Source of the DNA: Choricystis sp. odSpoLacu1
Lineage: Eukaryota; Chlorophyta; Trebouxiophyceae
Length of the DNA stretch: 64,000 nt
Reading direction: 5' to 3'
NCBI GenBank assembly: GCA_958009055.1
Contig: OY253650.1
Coordinates: forward strand, 1,302,001-1,366,000
The position numbers and the translations under genes are program-made. Positions 1 to 11,400 of this stretch are shown here, one piece after another. Each line of letters begins with the position of its first letter. Position 1 is the stretch's first letter. Below the pieces are notes generated by a model. The model saw nothing but the letters and a program-made list of their open reading frames with translations, was not told the origin of the DNA and searched no databases.

Positions 1-1266
1 AACCCGACCTGCGGGGCACGGTGGCGGATGGGGAGGGGGATGTGGGCCCCGGTTTGGCCCCACCGACCGCGCCAACCGCCGTCGACCGCGCGGCGCGCGG
101 CGTCGCGGTCCGCGTGCCGCGCCTTGTTTATGCTGCCGCCACCCCATCCACCCCCTCCCTCCCCTCCCCCGCCACCGCCCTCATCACGGGTGGCGGCGGC
201 GGCCTGGGCCTGGTGGCCGCGGGCGGCGCCCTGGCACGCGGCGCGCGCGGCATCGTGCTGCTGGCGCGGTCGGCGCGCGCGCCGCCGTCCGCGGCGGCCG
301 CGCTTGCCGCGGCCGCTGCCACGGCTGCCGTGACCCTGGCCGCGTGCGACGCATCCTGCGCGGCTGATGTGGCGGACGCGGCGTCGGTGTCTGCCGCAGC
401 ACCATGCCGCCTGGGCTCCCTCATCCATTCGGCCGGCACGCGCGGCGCGGCAGCACTGGCCCGCCTCGCCCCCCTCCGACGCGCGGGCCGCGGTCGCCCC
501 AAAAGCCACCGCCCTGGTGATGCTGGGGCGGGTGCTGACGCCTGCGTCCCCGATGAACTCCGCAGTCACGTTTTCGTCGGTGGCTGCGACGGCCGGGTAT
601 GGCGGCCACGCCGCGTACGCGGCCGCCAACGCGGCGGCCGACGCACTGACCACCGCCGCCGCGGCCGCCGGCCTGCCCACCACCTGCATTCAGTGGGGTG
701 CATGGGGCAGCGTCGGCATGGCGGCCGACCGCGTGTCGGCGGACCGGGCAGCGAGCGGCGCGACGCTGACGCCGGTTGTTGGCGCGGCGGCGCTCGAGGG
801 GGCGTTGGCGACGACGGGGCTCCACTCCCCGCCCGCTGTCACGGGGGCGGTGCCGCGTCCCTACTGGCAGGCCCTGGTGGATGGCGGTGGCGGGGGCGCC
901 GTGCCCCCGCTGCTGCAGGACGTGGTGTCGAAACGCGAGTTTGTGCGCGTTGCCGCAGCCGCGCCCGCCGCCGCGCCCACCCCCACCCCACCGCCCCCCA
1001 CGCCCACCACCACCGACGACGTCACCTCCTTCCTCACCGCCGCTGTGACCGACTTGACAGGGGCGCCGCCGCCGTTGTCCGCGACCGCGCTCGCGGCTTC
1101 AGGCGTCGACTCACTCGCAGGCGTCGAGCTGCGCCGCCGCGTCGCGTCCCGCTTTGGCGTCGATACCCCCTCTGGCGGCGGACGGAGCAGCCACGGTGGC
1201 CAGCATCGCGGCCGACGTGGTGGCCAAGGCGAGGGTGGGAGGTGGCAACGGACGGCGGGGACGTGA
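1..1266 (+). CDS. Type I polyketide synthase, C-terminal end (KR-ACP), 5' partial, frame broken
   Basis: This is the last part of a modular polyketide (or fatty-acid-like) synthase whose start lies left of the window. A ketoreductase domain is visible: the NADPH loop ALITGGGGGLGL (about 170-205), an HSAG motif (about 427), and the Ser/Tyr/Asn catalytic region FSSVAATAGYGGHAAYAAAN (about 571-630). An acyl carrier domain follows, with the phosphopantetheine serine in GVDSLAGVELR (about 1101-1135). No thioesterase follows, so release would need another activity. The frame changes twice: at a C6 run (469-474), and just after a C5 run (about 1166-1171). Removing one base at each restores the KR and the last ACP helix (LAADGAATVASIAADVV), and the corrected frame then stops at 1321. 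Without correction the ORF stops at 1266. Whether this is a pseudogene or sequence error cannot be told here; the pattern is shared by many genes in the window. Confidence 0.8.
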
Positions 1267-1667
1267 GGGGGAGAGGGGAGTCTTTTCATTCACTTTTCAT
1301 TTTTTTTTCTTCAATTTGTAAGGCCGATCGGTCTTCTTTGGGGAGAGTTGATATCAACAGAAAGGGCTTGGCGGGGCGCGCAGACACACAGAAAAAGAGT
1401 GAGAAGAAACAATGATCGCGCTCACTCTCACACCTCGCCCTTCATTTTTCTGGTCGCCTCGCCTCGTCCCCCCGCCACAAAAGGTGAGTCCCTGCGTGTG
1501 CCTTCCCCCACCGACCGCCACAGGTCGGCACGGACGCACCAGAACAGCCAACAGCGTGTGGATTGTGGGGGCGGCAGGACGCGCGCGCGGCCGGGGGGGT
1601 CGCGTACACGGCGCGAGGCGACTCTCACCTTGTTTCTTCCACACCCTCCCCCCCCAGCCCTCCCACC
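1267..1667. other. Intergenic region with probable 5' UTR intron of the next gene
   Basis: No conserved coding is seen. A good donor (aag|gtgagt at 1484) and a pyrimidine-rich acceptor (cccccag ending 1657) lie 11 bases before the start codon at 1668, so a 174-base intron in the 5' untranslated leader is likely. A short ATG-led frame from 1412 to the donor would act as an upstream ORF if the leader starts before it. Confidence 0.4.
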
Positions 1668-2003
1668 ATGCGTTTCGCCGCCCTCTTCCTCGTCCTCATC
1701 CTGGCCCTCTTTGGCCTGTTTTCCGCCGGCGAAGCCGCGGCCTCCGCTGGCGCGTCCGGCGGCGGCGGCTCGACGTCGACGACGGCCGCTGTGTCATCCC
1801 GTTCTGGGCTTTTCAACCGGATCGGCGGCTCCAAGCAGGGCGGCGGCGGCGGTGCCGCCAAGCCGGCGAAGCAGGGTGGTGGTGGACTGTTTGGCCGCGG
1901 CCGCTCGACGCCGGCTGCCGCGGCGTGCGGCGCGGCCGCCGGCGGCGGCGCGTCGACGACAGGCGCGGTCGGCGGCGGCGGGGGCCAGCAGATGCGCAGC
2001 TGA
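1668..2003 (+). CDS. Small secreted Gly/Ala/Ser-rich protein, unknown function
   Basis: A single-exon frame of 111 residues. The first 25 or so residues form a classic signal peptide (MRFAALFLVLILALFGLFSA, then GEA). The mature part is low in complexity: Gly runs, Ser/Thr, two similar basic modules (GLFNRIGGSKQ and GLFGRGRS) and few charged residues. This suggests an extracellular or wall-associated protein, but no family is recognised. The start was chosen because it opens the signal peptide directly after a probable leader intron. It converges on the Ig-like gene with about 150 bases between stop codons. Composition alone is weak evidence, but the signal peptide and the splice context support a real gene. 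Confidence 0.55.
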   Translation: MRFAALFLVLILALFGLFSAGEAAASAGASGGGGSTSTTAAVSSRSGLFNRIGGSKQGGGGGAAKPAKQGGGGLFGRGRSTPAAAACGAAAGGGASTTGAVGGGGGQQMRS

Positions 2004-2154
2004 ACAGAGAGAGAGAGCGTGTGTGTGTGATGATCTCCCCCTCGCGACTCATGCATAATGGCGGCACGCGTTTTCATCGCGAGCCCAACTCGTTTGCAAG
2101 TACACAAAAACATACACACCACCACACCACCATCAACAAACAGTCTCCCCCTGA

Positions 2155-4011
2155 TCACGCCGGCGGGCACGACGCGTCAATCACAAACGGCACCGCCCCC
2201 GCCCCCTTCTCAAACCGCTTGTCCCCCGAGTATTGTGCGACCACGGTGTACGTGCCAGGAAACGCCACTCCAGCCGCCGCTCCACCCGCCATCAACGCGT
2301 GGGAGGGCGTCCCTGGCAACAGCTCCATGGGCAGCAGCACGCCCACCCCCAGCACGCGGTGGAGGAGGGGGTCGGAGGCCACGGCCCCGCGCGCGCGGGC
2401 GGCGGCGGCGGCGACGTCGTCGGTCAGGCCGGTGAGGCTGCGGCGGCCGAAGAAGGGGGGTGGCAGCGCGGGGAGCGCGGGGCGGGGGGCGGCCGGCGGC
2501 GTCGCGCCAGTCAGTGCGTCGGTCGCGGCAGCCGCCGCGTGGCTGGGGGACGCGTGGGGCGGCGTCTGTGGTGGCGGCGAGGCAGGCACCAGCGTCAGCG
2601 ACGGCGGCCGCGTGGACGCGGGGGCGGGGGGTGGGGTGGCGGCCGGCGTGGCAACCGTCGCTGCCACGGGCGCGCCACCACCACTCGCCTCACTCACACC
2701 ACCCAACGGCTGCCCCTCCGCCGCCGTCAAGTCGGCCGCCTCCGCCAGCGTGGCGGCCGCCAGGTCGGCCGACTCGGGGTCGGTGGAGGCCGGCCCCCCG
2801 CCGCCCCCCCCCGTCGCGGCGGCAAGCGCGGCGGTCGACGCGACATCGCTCGCCGCCCGCCCAAAATCGATCTGCACGCCGCCGTCGGGGGTGAGGGACA
2901 GGCCGGGCAGGGTGGAGGCGGAGGGGGTGGCCGCGGTGGCTGCCGCCGAGCCTCCACTCCTCTGTTGAAAGGACAGGCCGCCGCCGAGTTTGGCCAGCAT
3001 CGCCCCGACGCCCGACGCCTTGCTTGTGCCACCACCACCACCGCTGGCCACCGCCCCCAGCTTCTCCGCCAGCCCGTTGACGACGCGCGCCTTGATGGCG
3101 GCCCTGCGTTGGGCGGCGCCCGGGGTGGAGGGCAGCCCCGACCAGGCGGCGACGGAGGGCAGGGCGCCTCGGACCAAGTACAGTCCCACCACCCCTCCCG
3201 GCGTCGCACAGTCGCGGGCGCCACCCGCGGCGCCCACCGTCACGTCAAACTTCACGGCCTTCATGGAGCAGGCGGGGGCGGTCAGGTTGGCGGGGCGAGG
3301 GACGACGGTGACGACAGGTGTCGTTTTAGAAACCGGGTAAGCCAGCGGCGCGCTCGGCCCCTCGTTGCACGTGCCGCTCTCGCCGCGCAGGTACCACGCC
3401 GTCAGGGCGCGCACGCCGGGGAGCAACGATGTCACGGTGACGTTGGCGGAGCCGCCGGTCAGCCGCAGGGCGGGGGAGAGGCCCGCGCCGTCGGCCGCGA
3501 AAATGATGTAGCCTTCTGCCGGCGCCCCTCCCGGCTTCGTCACGACCGCCGTCAGCGTCACAGGGGAGCAGGCTGCCGCACCTGCTCCCGGCGTCACGGT
3601 CAGCGTGACGGAGCAGGCGGCGTAGGGCAGGGCTATGCGCGACGACACGGCTGTCGACCGCGCGCGCGGCAGGGTGGCCTGCGTCGCGCCCGTGCCCACG
3701 GGCTCCAGCAGCGGCAAGCTTGCATTGGCCGAGATGTTGGACGCACGCCGGGCGGCCGCTATCAGCGGCGCAGACGGTGGGGGCGCCGCCGCAGCCCGGC
3801 TCAAAAACACGCGCGCCGCTTCCGGAGACAGGCCGGACGCCGCGGCCAGCAGCTTGGGGTCGATGGGGCGGGGTGCGGGCGTGCTGGCAGCGACTCGCGA
3901 CGCGTTGGAGGGAGTCGCGGCGGCGGCGGTGGCTGCGAGGAGGACGAAGCATGCGATGCCATGTGCGCGCGCCGCGCCGTCGCGGCCGCGCGGCGTGGCG
4001 CGGAGCGCCAT
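2155..4011 (-). CDS. Secreted protein with bacterial-type Ig-like repeat
   Basis: A single-exon frame of 618 residues beginning at the ATG at 4011. The N-terminus has a basic start and a hydrophobic stretch (GIACFVLLAATAAAA), consistent with a signal peptide. Residues of about 155-260 fit an Ig-like repeat of the Big_3 type: alternating strands such as CSVTLTVTPGAGAAACSPV, then ANVTVTSLLPGVRALTAWYL. A second, split copy appears to begin at TTPVVTVVPRPANLT and to end at the very C-terminus with FPGTYTVVAQYSGDKRFEKG. A long Ala/Pro-rich region lies between. Several Asn-X-Ser/Thr sites near the N-terminus would suit glycosylation. A surface or extracellular matrix role is inferred. The in-frame ATG at 4164 is less likely because it would bury the signal peptide. 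Confidence 0.6.
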   Translation of the reverse strand: MALRATPRGRDGAARAHGIACFVLLAATAAAATPSNASRVAASTPAPRPIDPKLLAAASGLSPEAARVFLSRAAAAPPPSAPLIAAARRASNISANASLPLLEPVGTGATQATLPRARSTAVSSRIALPYAACSVTLTVTPGAGAAACSPVTLTAVVTKPGGAPAEGYIIFAADGAGLSPALRLTGGSANVTVTSLLPGVRALTAWYLRGESGTCNEGPSAPLAYPVSKTTPVVTVVPRPANLTAPACSMKAVKFDVTVGAAGGARDCATPGGVVGLYLVRGALPSVAAWSGLPSTPGAAQRRAAIKARVVNGLAEKLGAVASGGGGGTSKASGVGAMLAKLGGGLSFQQRSGGSAAATAATPSASTLPGLSLTPDGGVQIDFGRAASDVASTAALAAATGGGGGGPASTDPESADLAAATLAEAADLTAAEGQPLGGVSEASGGGAPVAATVATPAATPPPAPASTRPPSLTLVPASPPPQTPPHASPSHAAAAATDALTGATPPAAPRPALPALPPPFFGRRSLTGLTDDVAAAAARARGAVASDPLLHRVLGVGVLLPMELLPGTPSHALMAGGAAAGVAFPGTYTVVAQYSGDKRFEKGAGAVPFVIDASCPPA

Positions 4012-4150
4012 CGTGGGGGAGCAAGGGGAGGCCACAAGCGTGACGAGAATGGTTTGGGCGAGGTTTGTGGGGCGGAGAGGAGAAGGGGAGCGGGAGAAAA
4101 AGCAATTGCGCGTCGCGCGCAGAATGGAGTGTGAGCTCACACTGAAACCC

Positions 4151-5931
4151 TCACTCGCCTCCACCCCCGACCCTCTGCCTCTTGGTCAACGGCACGCTGG
4201 CCCCACCCTCCACCAGCGGATCCACCAACGCCACGCTCAACTCCTCCCCCAGCACGCGGGAGCCGTCGAGCGCGTCGCGCGCGGCGCGCGCGGCCCGCGC
4301 GTCGGCAAACACGGCCACCGCGTGCCGCGGCGCGGACGGGCGCAGGGCGACACTGACCAGGGCGCCGTGGGCGGATAAGACGTGCTCTAACGCGTAGGCG
4401 GGCAGGGGGCGGGTGAGGGTGGTGTAAATTGTGCGGTTGGGGGGCGGCGCGATCGGCGCGGCCGCGTCGTCATCATCACCGTCCAGGCCCAGGGCTGCCA
4501 GACCGACGTCTGCATCATCGTCCGCCGTGCGCATGTGTGCCAGGCCTTCACGCACCGCTGCCACGTCGGCCGCGGTGGCGGCGGCGGCCGAGGTGGCTGA
4601 GGTCGCGGCACGGCGGCGGCGCGACGCGCGCGGCGGGGGGGGCGGCTGCCCTGGTGGCGCTGCCGCCGCCGCATCATCCTCATCATCGGTCGCGGGCTGC
4701 ACACTGTCTGACGAGGGCGACGGCGACGGCGCCGTGCGCGTGGAGGCAGCCGCCGCGGGCGGCGGCGGCGGCCGCGCGCCGTCGCTGAAGAGCGACGCGG
4801 GCGCCGCGTCGGCGCCCCACCCTCGCCCGCCCAGGGGGCCCAGCCCGCCCCTCATGGCGGCCAGCGCGTGCAGGGCGGGCAGGCTCAGAGCGGGAGCGTC
4901 GGCGGCGGCGGCAGCATCGCCGCCGTCGTCACCACCACCACCGCCACCCCCCGCGCCGCGCCGCCCACGCCGCCGCCGCCCGCGCCCCGAGCGGCGGGAC
5001 GACGTGGACGCGTCCGGCGCTCCACTGCCTCTCGACGCGGCGGCCGCGCCATCCCAGGAGGCGCCAGAGGCGACAGGGACGGAGGCGGAGGGCGCGGCGG
5101 CGGCGGTGGATGTCGAAGCGGAGGCAGCAGCGGCGGTCGCGGCCGCAGACGCGGCGACAGCGCTGCCGCCACCGCCACCCCCCGACGCACCCGCCCGCGC
5201 GGATCTCGGTTCAGCCAGCATGCCTTTGACGCGCACGCCGGCCAGCAGGCCGCCCGCATCGGCGATGGCTTCCAGCGCGGTCAGCGCGGAGGAGGCGGTG
5301 TGAAACTTTGCATAACATACCCCCTTCGCCCCCACCAAATCGTCCTTGAACCAGGCCAAAGAGTTGGGAGGCGCCAGCGACGCCAACGCGGCCGACAGGG
5401 CGCCCGGATCCGCTGCGCGCGGCACGACGAGGAAGACGCGCGAGCGGGGGGGGTGGTCGTCCGGGTCGTTGGATGGTGGTGGCGGTGGTAGCGGGCGGGC
5501 GGAGGGAGGCGCACCGCCACTTCTGGTACCACCACCATCCACCACTTTTTTACCGGCCGGCGGGTCGGCCAGCAGCACGCGCAGCGTGGGGGAGGACGCG
5601 TCGCCGGGCGTCAGCTGCGTGTCGTGCAGAGCCTCCACCGCGGCCGCGGCCGAGGAAGCGCGTGCATAGCGAACGTAGGCAACGCCCTTGTCGCGCACCA
5701 GCTTGATGGAGGCGATGTCGCCGTGCGGGCGGAAGAGGGTGTCGAGGGTGGTGGACTATGGGAGGGAGGGTGACGGTGAACGGGGCTGTGTGTTGTGTTT
5801 CGACGCCGCGGCCCTCTCCACACACGACTCACTTCCACGTTCTTGCCGCATACTACAAACAGGCGGGTGGCGTCCAGGCCTGGCAGGGCGGGCGGTGGCG
5901 CAGGGGGCGCGGAGGGGGGGGGCGCGTCCAT
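4151..5931 (-). CDS. RNA-binding protein with three RRMs, RBM45-like
   Basis: Two exons (5931-5833 and 5755-4151) joined in phase 0 give 568 residues. Splicing completes the first RRM: RNP2 (TRLFVVCG) lies in exon 1 and RNP1 (KGVAYVRY) in exon 2. RRM2 follows (RVFLVVP ... GVCYAKF, ending KGMLAEPRS). A long low-complexity Ala/Ser/Gly region with a basic patch (RRSGRGRRRRGRRG) comes next. RRM3 lies near the C-terminus (NRTIYTTLTRPLPAYALEHV ... HAVAVFADA). The order of two close RRMs, a linker and a distal RRM resembles animal RBM45. The AEP motif after RRM2 and the protein's RRM1 also match that family as I know it. It is probably a nuclear RNA-binding protein; targets are unknown. The intron is 77 bases with donor gtgagt. 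Confidence 0.8.
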
Positions 5932-6226
5932 TGGTGGTGGTGGGGGGCGAGCGACGCAGGATTCGGAGCCACACTCTGCGTGTGTGTGTGAGGTGTGTCG
6001 CAGGGGGGAGGAAGCAGCACACACACACACACGCACGCGCGCGCGTGGCGCGGGCGCAGGGGTGAAATGTTTGGACGATAGGTGCACGCTCAGAACTACT
6101 CAGAACGTTTTTTTCTCTCGTCGCGTTCTCGTGACCCTCTCTCCCCGCTGAGTGTTTCGCCGCCGACACGTGTCCACAGTTCACACACCCAAACACACAA
6201 AACACAAAAAATCAAAACACACCTAG

Positions 6227-7603
6227 TCAGTCGCGCCACGCCACCACTGGCTCATCCGTCCTGTAGCGCTGTGTGACCATCGTCTCGCTCAGCGGCGGCA
6301 CCGGCACCCCCGCCCTCAACGCCAGCAGCCCCGGCCACGCCACCATGGCCCCATTGTCCACACAGTAGCGGTCATCCGTCGCGTACAGTTTGCCTCCCCT
6401 CTCTTGCGCCATGATGTTCAACATCTCTTGCAACCGCTCGTTGCACCCCACCCCCCCCACCACCAGCACGTCGGCCGCCCCCACGTGGGCGGCCGCCCTC
6501 TCCGTGACTTCGACCAGGGCAGCAAACACTGTTTCTTGGAGGGCGTGGCACAAGTCGGGCACGGTGGCAGCGTTGGAGGCGAGGAGGCGGGGGGCGGCTT
6601 CTTCGACGTGACTAAGCAACCCACTCATCGACACGTCCATGCCTTTGACGACGTAGGGCAGCTTGATCAGAGGTTTGGACCGATCAGCTTGCTTGGCTGA
6701 TTGCTCGATGTTGTACCCCGGGGCTGGATCGTTCGGCAGGCCGACGACGCGCGCAAACCTGTCCAGCGCGTTGCCGACCGCGATGTCAATGGTCTCACCA
6801 AAGATGCGGTACCGCTGGCGCGAGTAGGCGATGACCTGGGGATGGGTGTGGGTGTGTGCGGTTGGGTGGGGAGTCGCCAGTGTGTTCCCCCAAACACCTC
6901 CCTTTACCTTTCCCCACAACGCAGTCACTCACCTGCGTGTTACCTCCGCTCACGTACAGAACCACAGGGTCCACCGCCCCCGTCACCAGCCTCCCCATCT
7001 CGATGTGGGCGACGCAGTGGTTGACGGGAACGAGGGGGACTCCCCACGCGCGCGCGCAGACACGTGCCGCCACCGCACACGACGCCAGTGGCCCCCCCAT
7101 GCCCGGGCCCTTGGTGTAGGCGATGGCGGTGATGTCGGAGGGGTGGACGCCGGCTTCGTCCAGGGCTTGCTGGATGAGGGGCACGATGTGTTGCTGTGGG
7201 GACGAGGAAAAGTGGGTTGGTCGCCACAAAACAGGCGTTTTAATCAAACTCCAAAAAAAGATCGGCACAGCCACAAGCACTAACCTGGTGGTGCAGCGCC
7301 GTCTCGCGGGGCAGGAAGCCAGTGCCGGGCGGCGTGATGTAGCTGGGAGAGAGGGTTGGTTTGTTGTTGGAGAGAGTTGTGTGAGGGCCGCCGTCGTCAA
7401 TGCCGCGCCCGCCGCGCCCTTGCTTCCCCCACTAACCACCGGCACATGCATGCGTTCATCCTCTAAGACCTCTCCTATCATCTCACTCACGTTTTGCGGG
7501 GGTTGGCCAGCACGTTGCCGTCGCCGTCGACAATTCCGACGCCCACCTTGTTGGCGGAGCCCTCGATGCCGAGGCACAGCTCGCGCTTGGCTGTGGGCGG
7601 CAT
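6227..7603 (-). CDS. OSGEP: tRNA N6-threonylcarbamoyladenosine synthase Kae1/OSGEP (KEOPS complex)
   Basis: Kae1 transfers the threonylcarbamoyl group to A37 of ANN-decoding tRNAs within the KEOPS complex. Four exons (7603-7491, 7342-7285, 7193-6933, 6835-6227) join cleanly in frame to 346 residues, the usual length of the family. Visible features: the N-terminal ATPase-fold start ([18 protein letters not shown]), the metal-ligand motif [10 protein letters not shown], the glycine loop LYVSGGNTQ, the GVGCNERLQ segment, and the C-terminal metal Asp in [10 protein letters not shown]. It lacks a transit peptide, so it should be the cytosolic/nuclear Kae1 rather than the organellar Qri7 form. It shares a 179-base divergent intergenic region with DNA polymerase alpha. 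Confidence 0.95.
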
Positions 7604-7782
7604 TGTGAGTGGGGTGGTGGTGGAGGAGTGTGGGGTACGCGCGCGCGTCTCACCCCTGTTTTTAGAGAGATGTGTGAAAGGGTCGAGAGAGCCAACGATT
7701 CGACACAACTCAAAAATTGGCGTTGCGCGCGGGCGTCTTTCCTCCCGCACACGCACGCTCACTCCCCCTCCACCCTCACAAC
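7604..7782. promoter_or_regulatory. Putative bidirectional promoter, Kae1 / POLA1
   Basis: 179 bases separate the two divergent start codons, so both promoters and leaders must lie here or in leader introns. No TATA box is obvious. This is inferred from position only. Confidence 0.35.
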
Positions 7783-8452
7783 ATGGAGCGCTCTCGCCGC
7801 ACCCGCGCCCCCAAGCGCGGCGCCGCCGCGCTGGCCCAGCTGCAGTCGCTGCGCGGCGGGGACGAAGGCGACGACGCCTCTGCTGCGCCGCGCCGCCGAC
7901 GCCAGCTGGACACGTACGAGGTCAAGGAGGAGGCCGCTGTGTACGACGTGGTGGATGAAGACGAGTACGCCGACATCGTGGCCAAGCGGCGGCGTGAGGG
8001 CGGTGAGTTGGGGGGGGAGAGGGCGGCGCGCGCGAAAAAAACGAACCTGAGTGGAGAACGATGGGCGGTGGTTTGTGTTGTGTGTCTGCGTGCGCCCGCG
8101 ATGGCTGCTCCCCGCGTGCTTGGGCGCACGCTGGGCTGCGTTTGGGGACGGGACGGCGGCGGCAACTGCTGAGCGCCTGCCCCCAGCCCGCGCGCGCGCA
8201 TCACCCTCGAAAAGCAACGTCCTTTTTCCGCTGTCCAAACACACACGAGCTCACCTCTCCCACCACTCTCCCTCTCTCTCTCTCAGGCGGTTTCGTCGTG
8301 GACGACGACGGCGCCGGCTACGTCGACATGGGGGAGGAGGACGACTGGACGGTCGACGACGGTGGCGCTGCGCCCGGCGGGTCCGACCGCCGCGGCGCCG
8401 CGCCCGCCGCCGACGCCGGCAAGAAGGAGGGCAAAGGTGGGTTGTGTGTGCG

Positions 8453-8499
<47 letters not shown>

Positions 8500-11400
8500 A
8501 GAAAGTCGGTGGATGCCTTTCGCTCTCCCTCCGTCTGTCCCGCTGCCGTTCGAAAAAACCGACACCCCCCCCCCCTCCTGTCACCCCACTCCCCCACCCC
8601 CACCCCTCCCAACCACCAGCCAAATCCAAAAAGGCGCCCCCCCCCCCCCCTCCCCGCCGCCCAGCGCGCCCGCATCGACCGCATGTTTGCGTCCGCCGCG
8701 CCCACCGCCTCCAGGACAGGTGGCTCATCCGCTGGCCCCTCGGCCGCCTCCGCCCCGTCCGCTGCCGCCCTCGCCGACGCGGACGCCGCGCTGGACGACA
8801 TTCTGGGCGGCTTGGGGGGTGGTGCTGCCGCCCCCGCCTCGCGCGCCACTGCCGCCGCGCGCCGCGCCGCCGCGCGCGCGCCGCCCCGCGCCAGCGCCGC
8901 CGCAGCCGCCGCATCCCGCCTGGCTGCCGTGGACGCGGTGGTGGCCAGCGCGGGCGCCATGGAGGTGGACGAGCCGGTGGCGGCGGCCGCGACTCCCACG
9001 GCCGCGACTCCTGCGTCCACCGCCAAGCCGCCCCTGCACCCCGCCACCGCCCGCGTGAAAGGGGAGGAAGCTGCTGTGACGCCGGTGGCGGCCGTTGGTG
9101 GTGGTACGGCGGCCGGCGGCGCTGTCGTCACCCCTTACCGCACCCCGCCGTCCGCGGTCGCGACGGCCGACGCCGACACCCCCGCCACGGGCACGCTGGC
9201 GGCGGGGTGGGAGGAGCTGGTGGCTGGTGCTGGCGGTGATGCTGCCGATGCTGCTGCCGCCACCCCTGCCGTTGACACAGCCCCCACCCCCTCCCTCGCG
9301 GACGACGCCCCCCTCCCCCTCGACGCCGGCGGCGCCCTCCCCTTCTTCCTGCTGAACGCGCACGAGGAACCCGGGGACAGGGGCACGGTGTACCTGTTTG
9401 GCAAGGTGCCGCTGGGTGGTGGTGGTGGTGGCAGCCAGCGCTTCACGTCTACCTGTGCCGTCCTCACCAACCTCACCCGCTCCATCCTGTTTGTGCCGCG
9501 CCCCGGCACCCTGGACGGGCCCGACATCGCGCGCCTGGAGGCGGACGCTGCGTCCAATCCAGCGGCCAAGGGGGCGCTGCTGGCCGCGCTGCACGAGAAA
9601 GCAGCTGATCTCAAAACCGAGATCCGCGCCCTGCTCACCTCTGCTGGCGTCCCCCGTTTCGCCCTGAAACCCGTCAAACGCACCTACCCGGGCGTCGGCG
9701 CCCCCCCGGGCACCGACCTGGCCAAGGGCCCCCAGTGGGTGCTGAAAGCGCGGGTGCCCGCGTCGTCCCCTTTCCTGCCCGCCGGCACCAGCGGCACCCA
9801 CTTTGCCGCCACGTTTGGCGGCGCTCAATCCACCCTAGAAGCCTTCCTCCTCAAACGCAAGGTGAAGGGCGCCGTCTGGCTGGCCCTGGGCGGCGTATCC
9901 CGCGTGCCTGCCCCGCGCGCGGTGTCGTGGTGTGCCCTCGAAGTCGCGGCCAGCGGGTGGAAGGGCGTCACCATCGCGGACGCCGACGGGCGGGACCCAC
10001 CCCCCCTCACCGTCGCCTCCGTCAAAGTCACCACCGCCCTGCACCCCTCCGCCAAGACGAATGAAGTGGTAGGGTTGTCGGTGGTCACGCTGCCTGCGTT
10101 GGCGGCGCACCGCCCCGTCCCTGTGGCCGAGTGGTCGACCCCCGCCTCCGGCCTGGCCGCCTTCACGATTGTGCGCAAGCTGGATGGCCGCCCCTTTCCG
10201 CCTGGGTTTGATGCTGCCGTGGCTCGCGCCTCCACCGGCGCACTCGGCCGCGCGGGCGCGGCTGGCCCCGCGCTCGCGGGCCTCCCCTCCGAAAAGGCGC
10301 TCCTCGGCGCCGGCCTCGCCCGCCTCAAAGCCCTGGACGCCGACGTCCTGGTGGGGCACAACGCGGCCGCGTTCGACCTGGACATCCTGCTGCACCGGTG
10401 CCTGGCGCTGAAAGTCCCCTACTGGTCGCGCCTCGGCCGCCTCAAGCGCACGCGCGCGCCGCGCGCAGGCGACTCCCGCCCCCCGCCTGGGGGTGGGGGC
10501 GCGTCCCCCGCCCTGGCGTCCACGCTGGCGGGGCGCATGCTGTGCGACACCTACCTGGCGGCGCGGGACATGGTCAAAGACGTGGACTACACTTTGACGA
10601 CCATGGCGCGCGCGCTGCTCAACCAAGCCCGGTCCGACATGCCGCCAAGCGCCGTCACCGCGGCCTTTGACACCGCGGACGGCCTCCTCGCTCTGGCCCG
10701 CCACGCCCAGGGCGACGCCTGGCTGGCGCTGGGGGTGGCGACTCACCTGTCTGCCCTCCCCCTCACGCGCGCGCTGGCCTGCCTCTCCGGCTCCCTGTGG
10801 TCGCGCGCCCTGCTGGGCCAGCGGGCGGGCCGCATCGAGATGTTGTTGTTGCACGAGCTGCACGCCCGCAAGATGCTGCTGCCCGACCGGTGGTCCGCGC
10901 GCGACCGCGAGCGCATGAGCGCGGACGCAAACGGCGGCACCGCCACCGCCACCAAAAAGGGCCCCCAATACGCGGGGGGCCTGGTGCTGGAGCCTAAGAA
11001 GGGTCTGTACGACGCCCCCGTGCTGTTGCTGGATTTCAACTCGCTCTACCCGTCCATCATTCAAGAGTACAACATTTGTTTCACCACGGTCGACGCGCCC
11101 GCCGACGGGGGGCCCGCCCCCCTGCCCCCCCCCTCCGACACGCCGGCCGTGCTGCCGACGGTGATCAAGGGTCTGGTGCAGCGTCGGCGCGCCGTCAAAG
11201 ACCTGCTGCGCGGCGAGCGCGACCCAGTGCGCCGCGCCCAGCTCGACATCCGCCAGACCGCGCTCAAGCTGACCGCCAACTCGATGTATGGGTGCCTGGG
11301 GTTCACGGCGTCCCGGTTTTATGCGAAACCTCTGGCCGAGCTCGTCACCGCCACCGGGCGCGAAGTGTTGCAGAGCACAGTCGACCTCGTCACGGGCAGC

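Noticed and set aside
8061..9239. Long plus-strand frames overlapping POLA1 exons in other frames
   Set aside because: In such GC-rich DNA stops are rare and all frames stay open; only one frame matches polymerase alpha.
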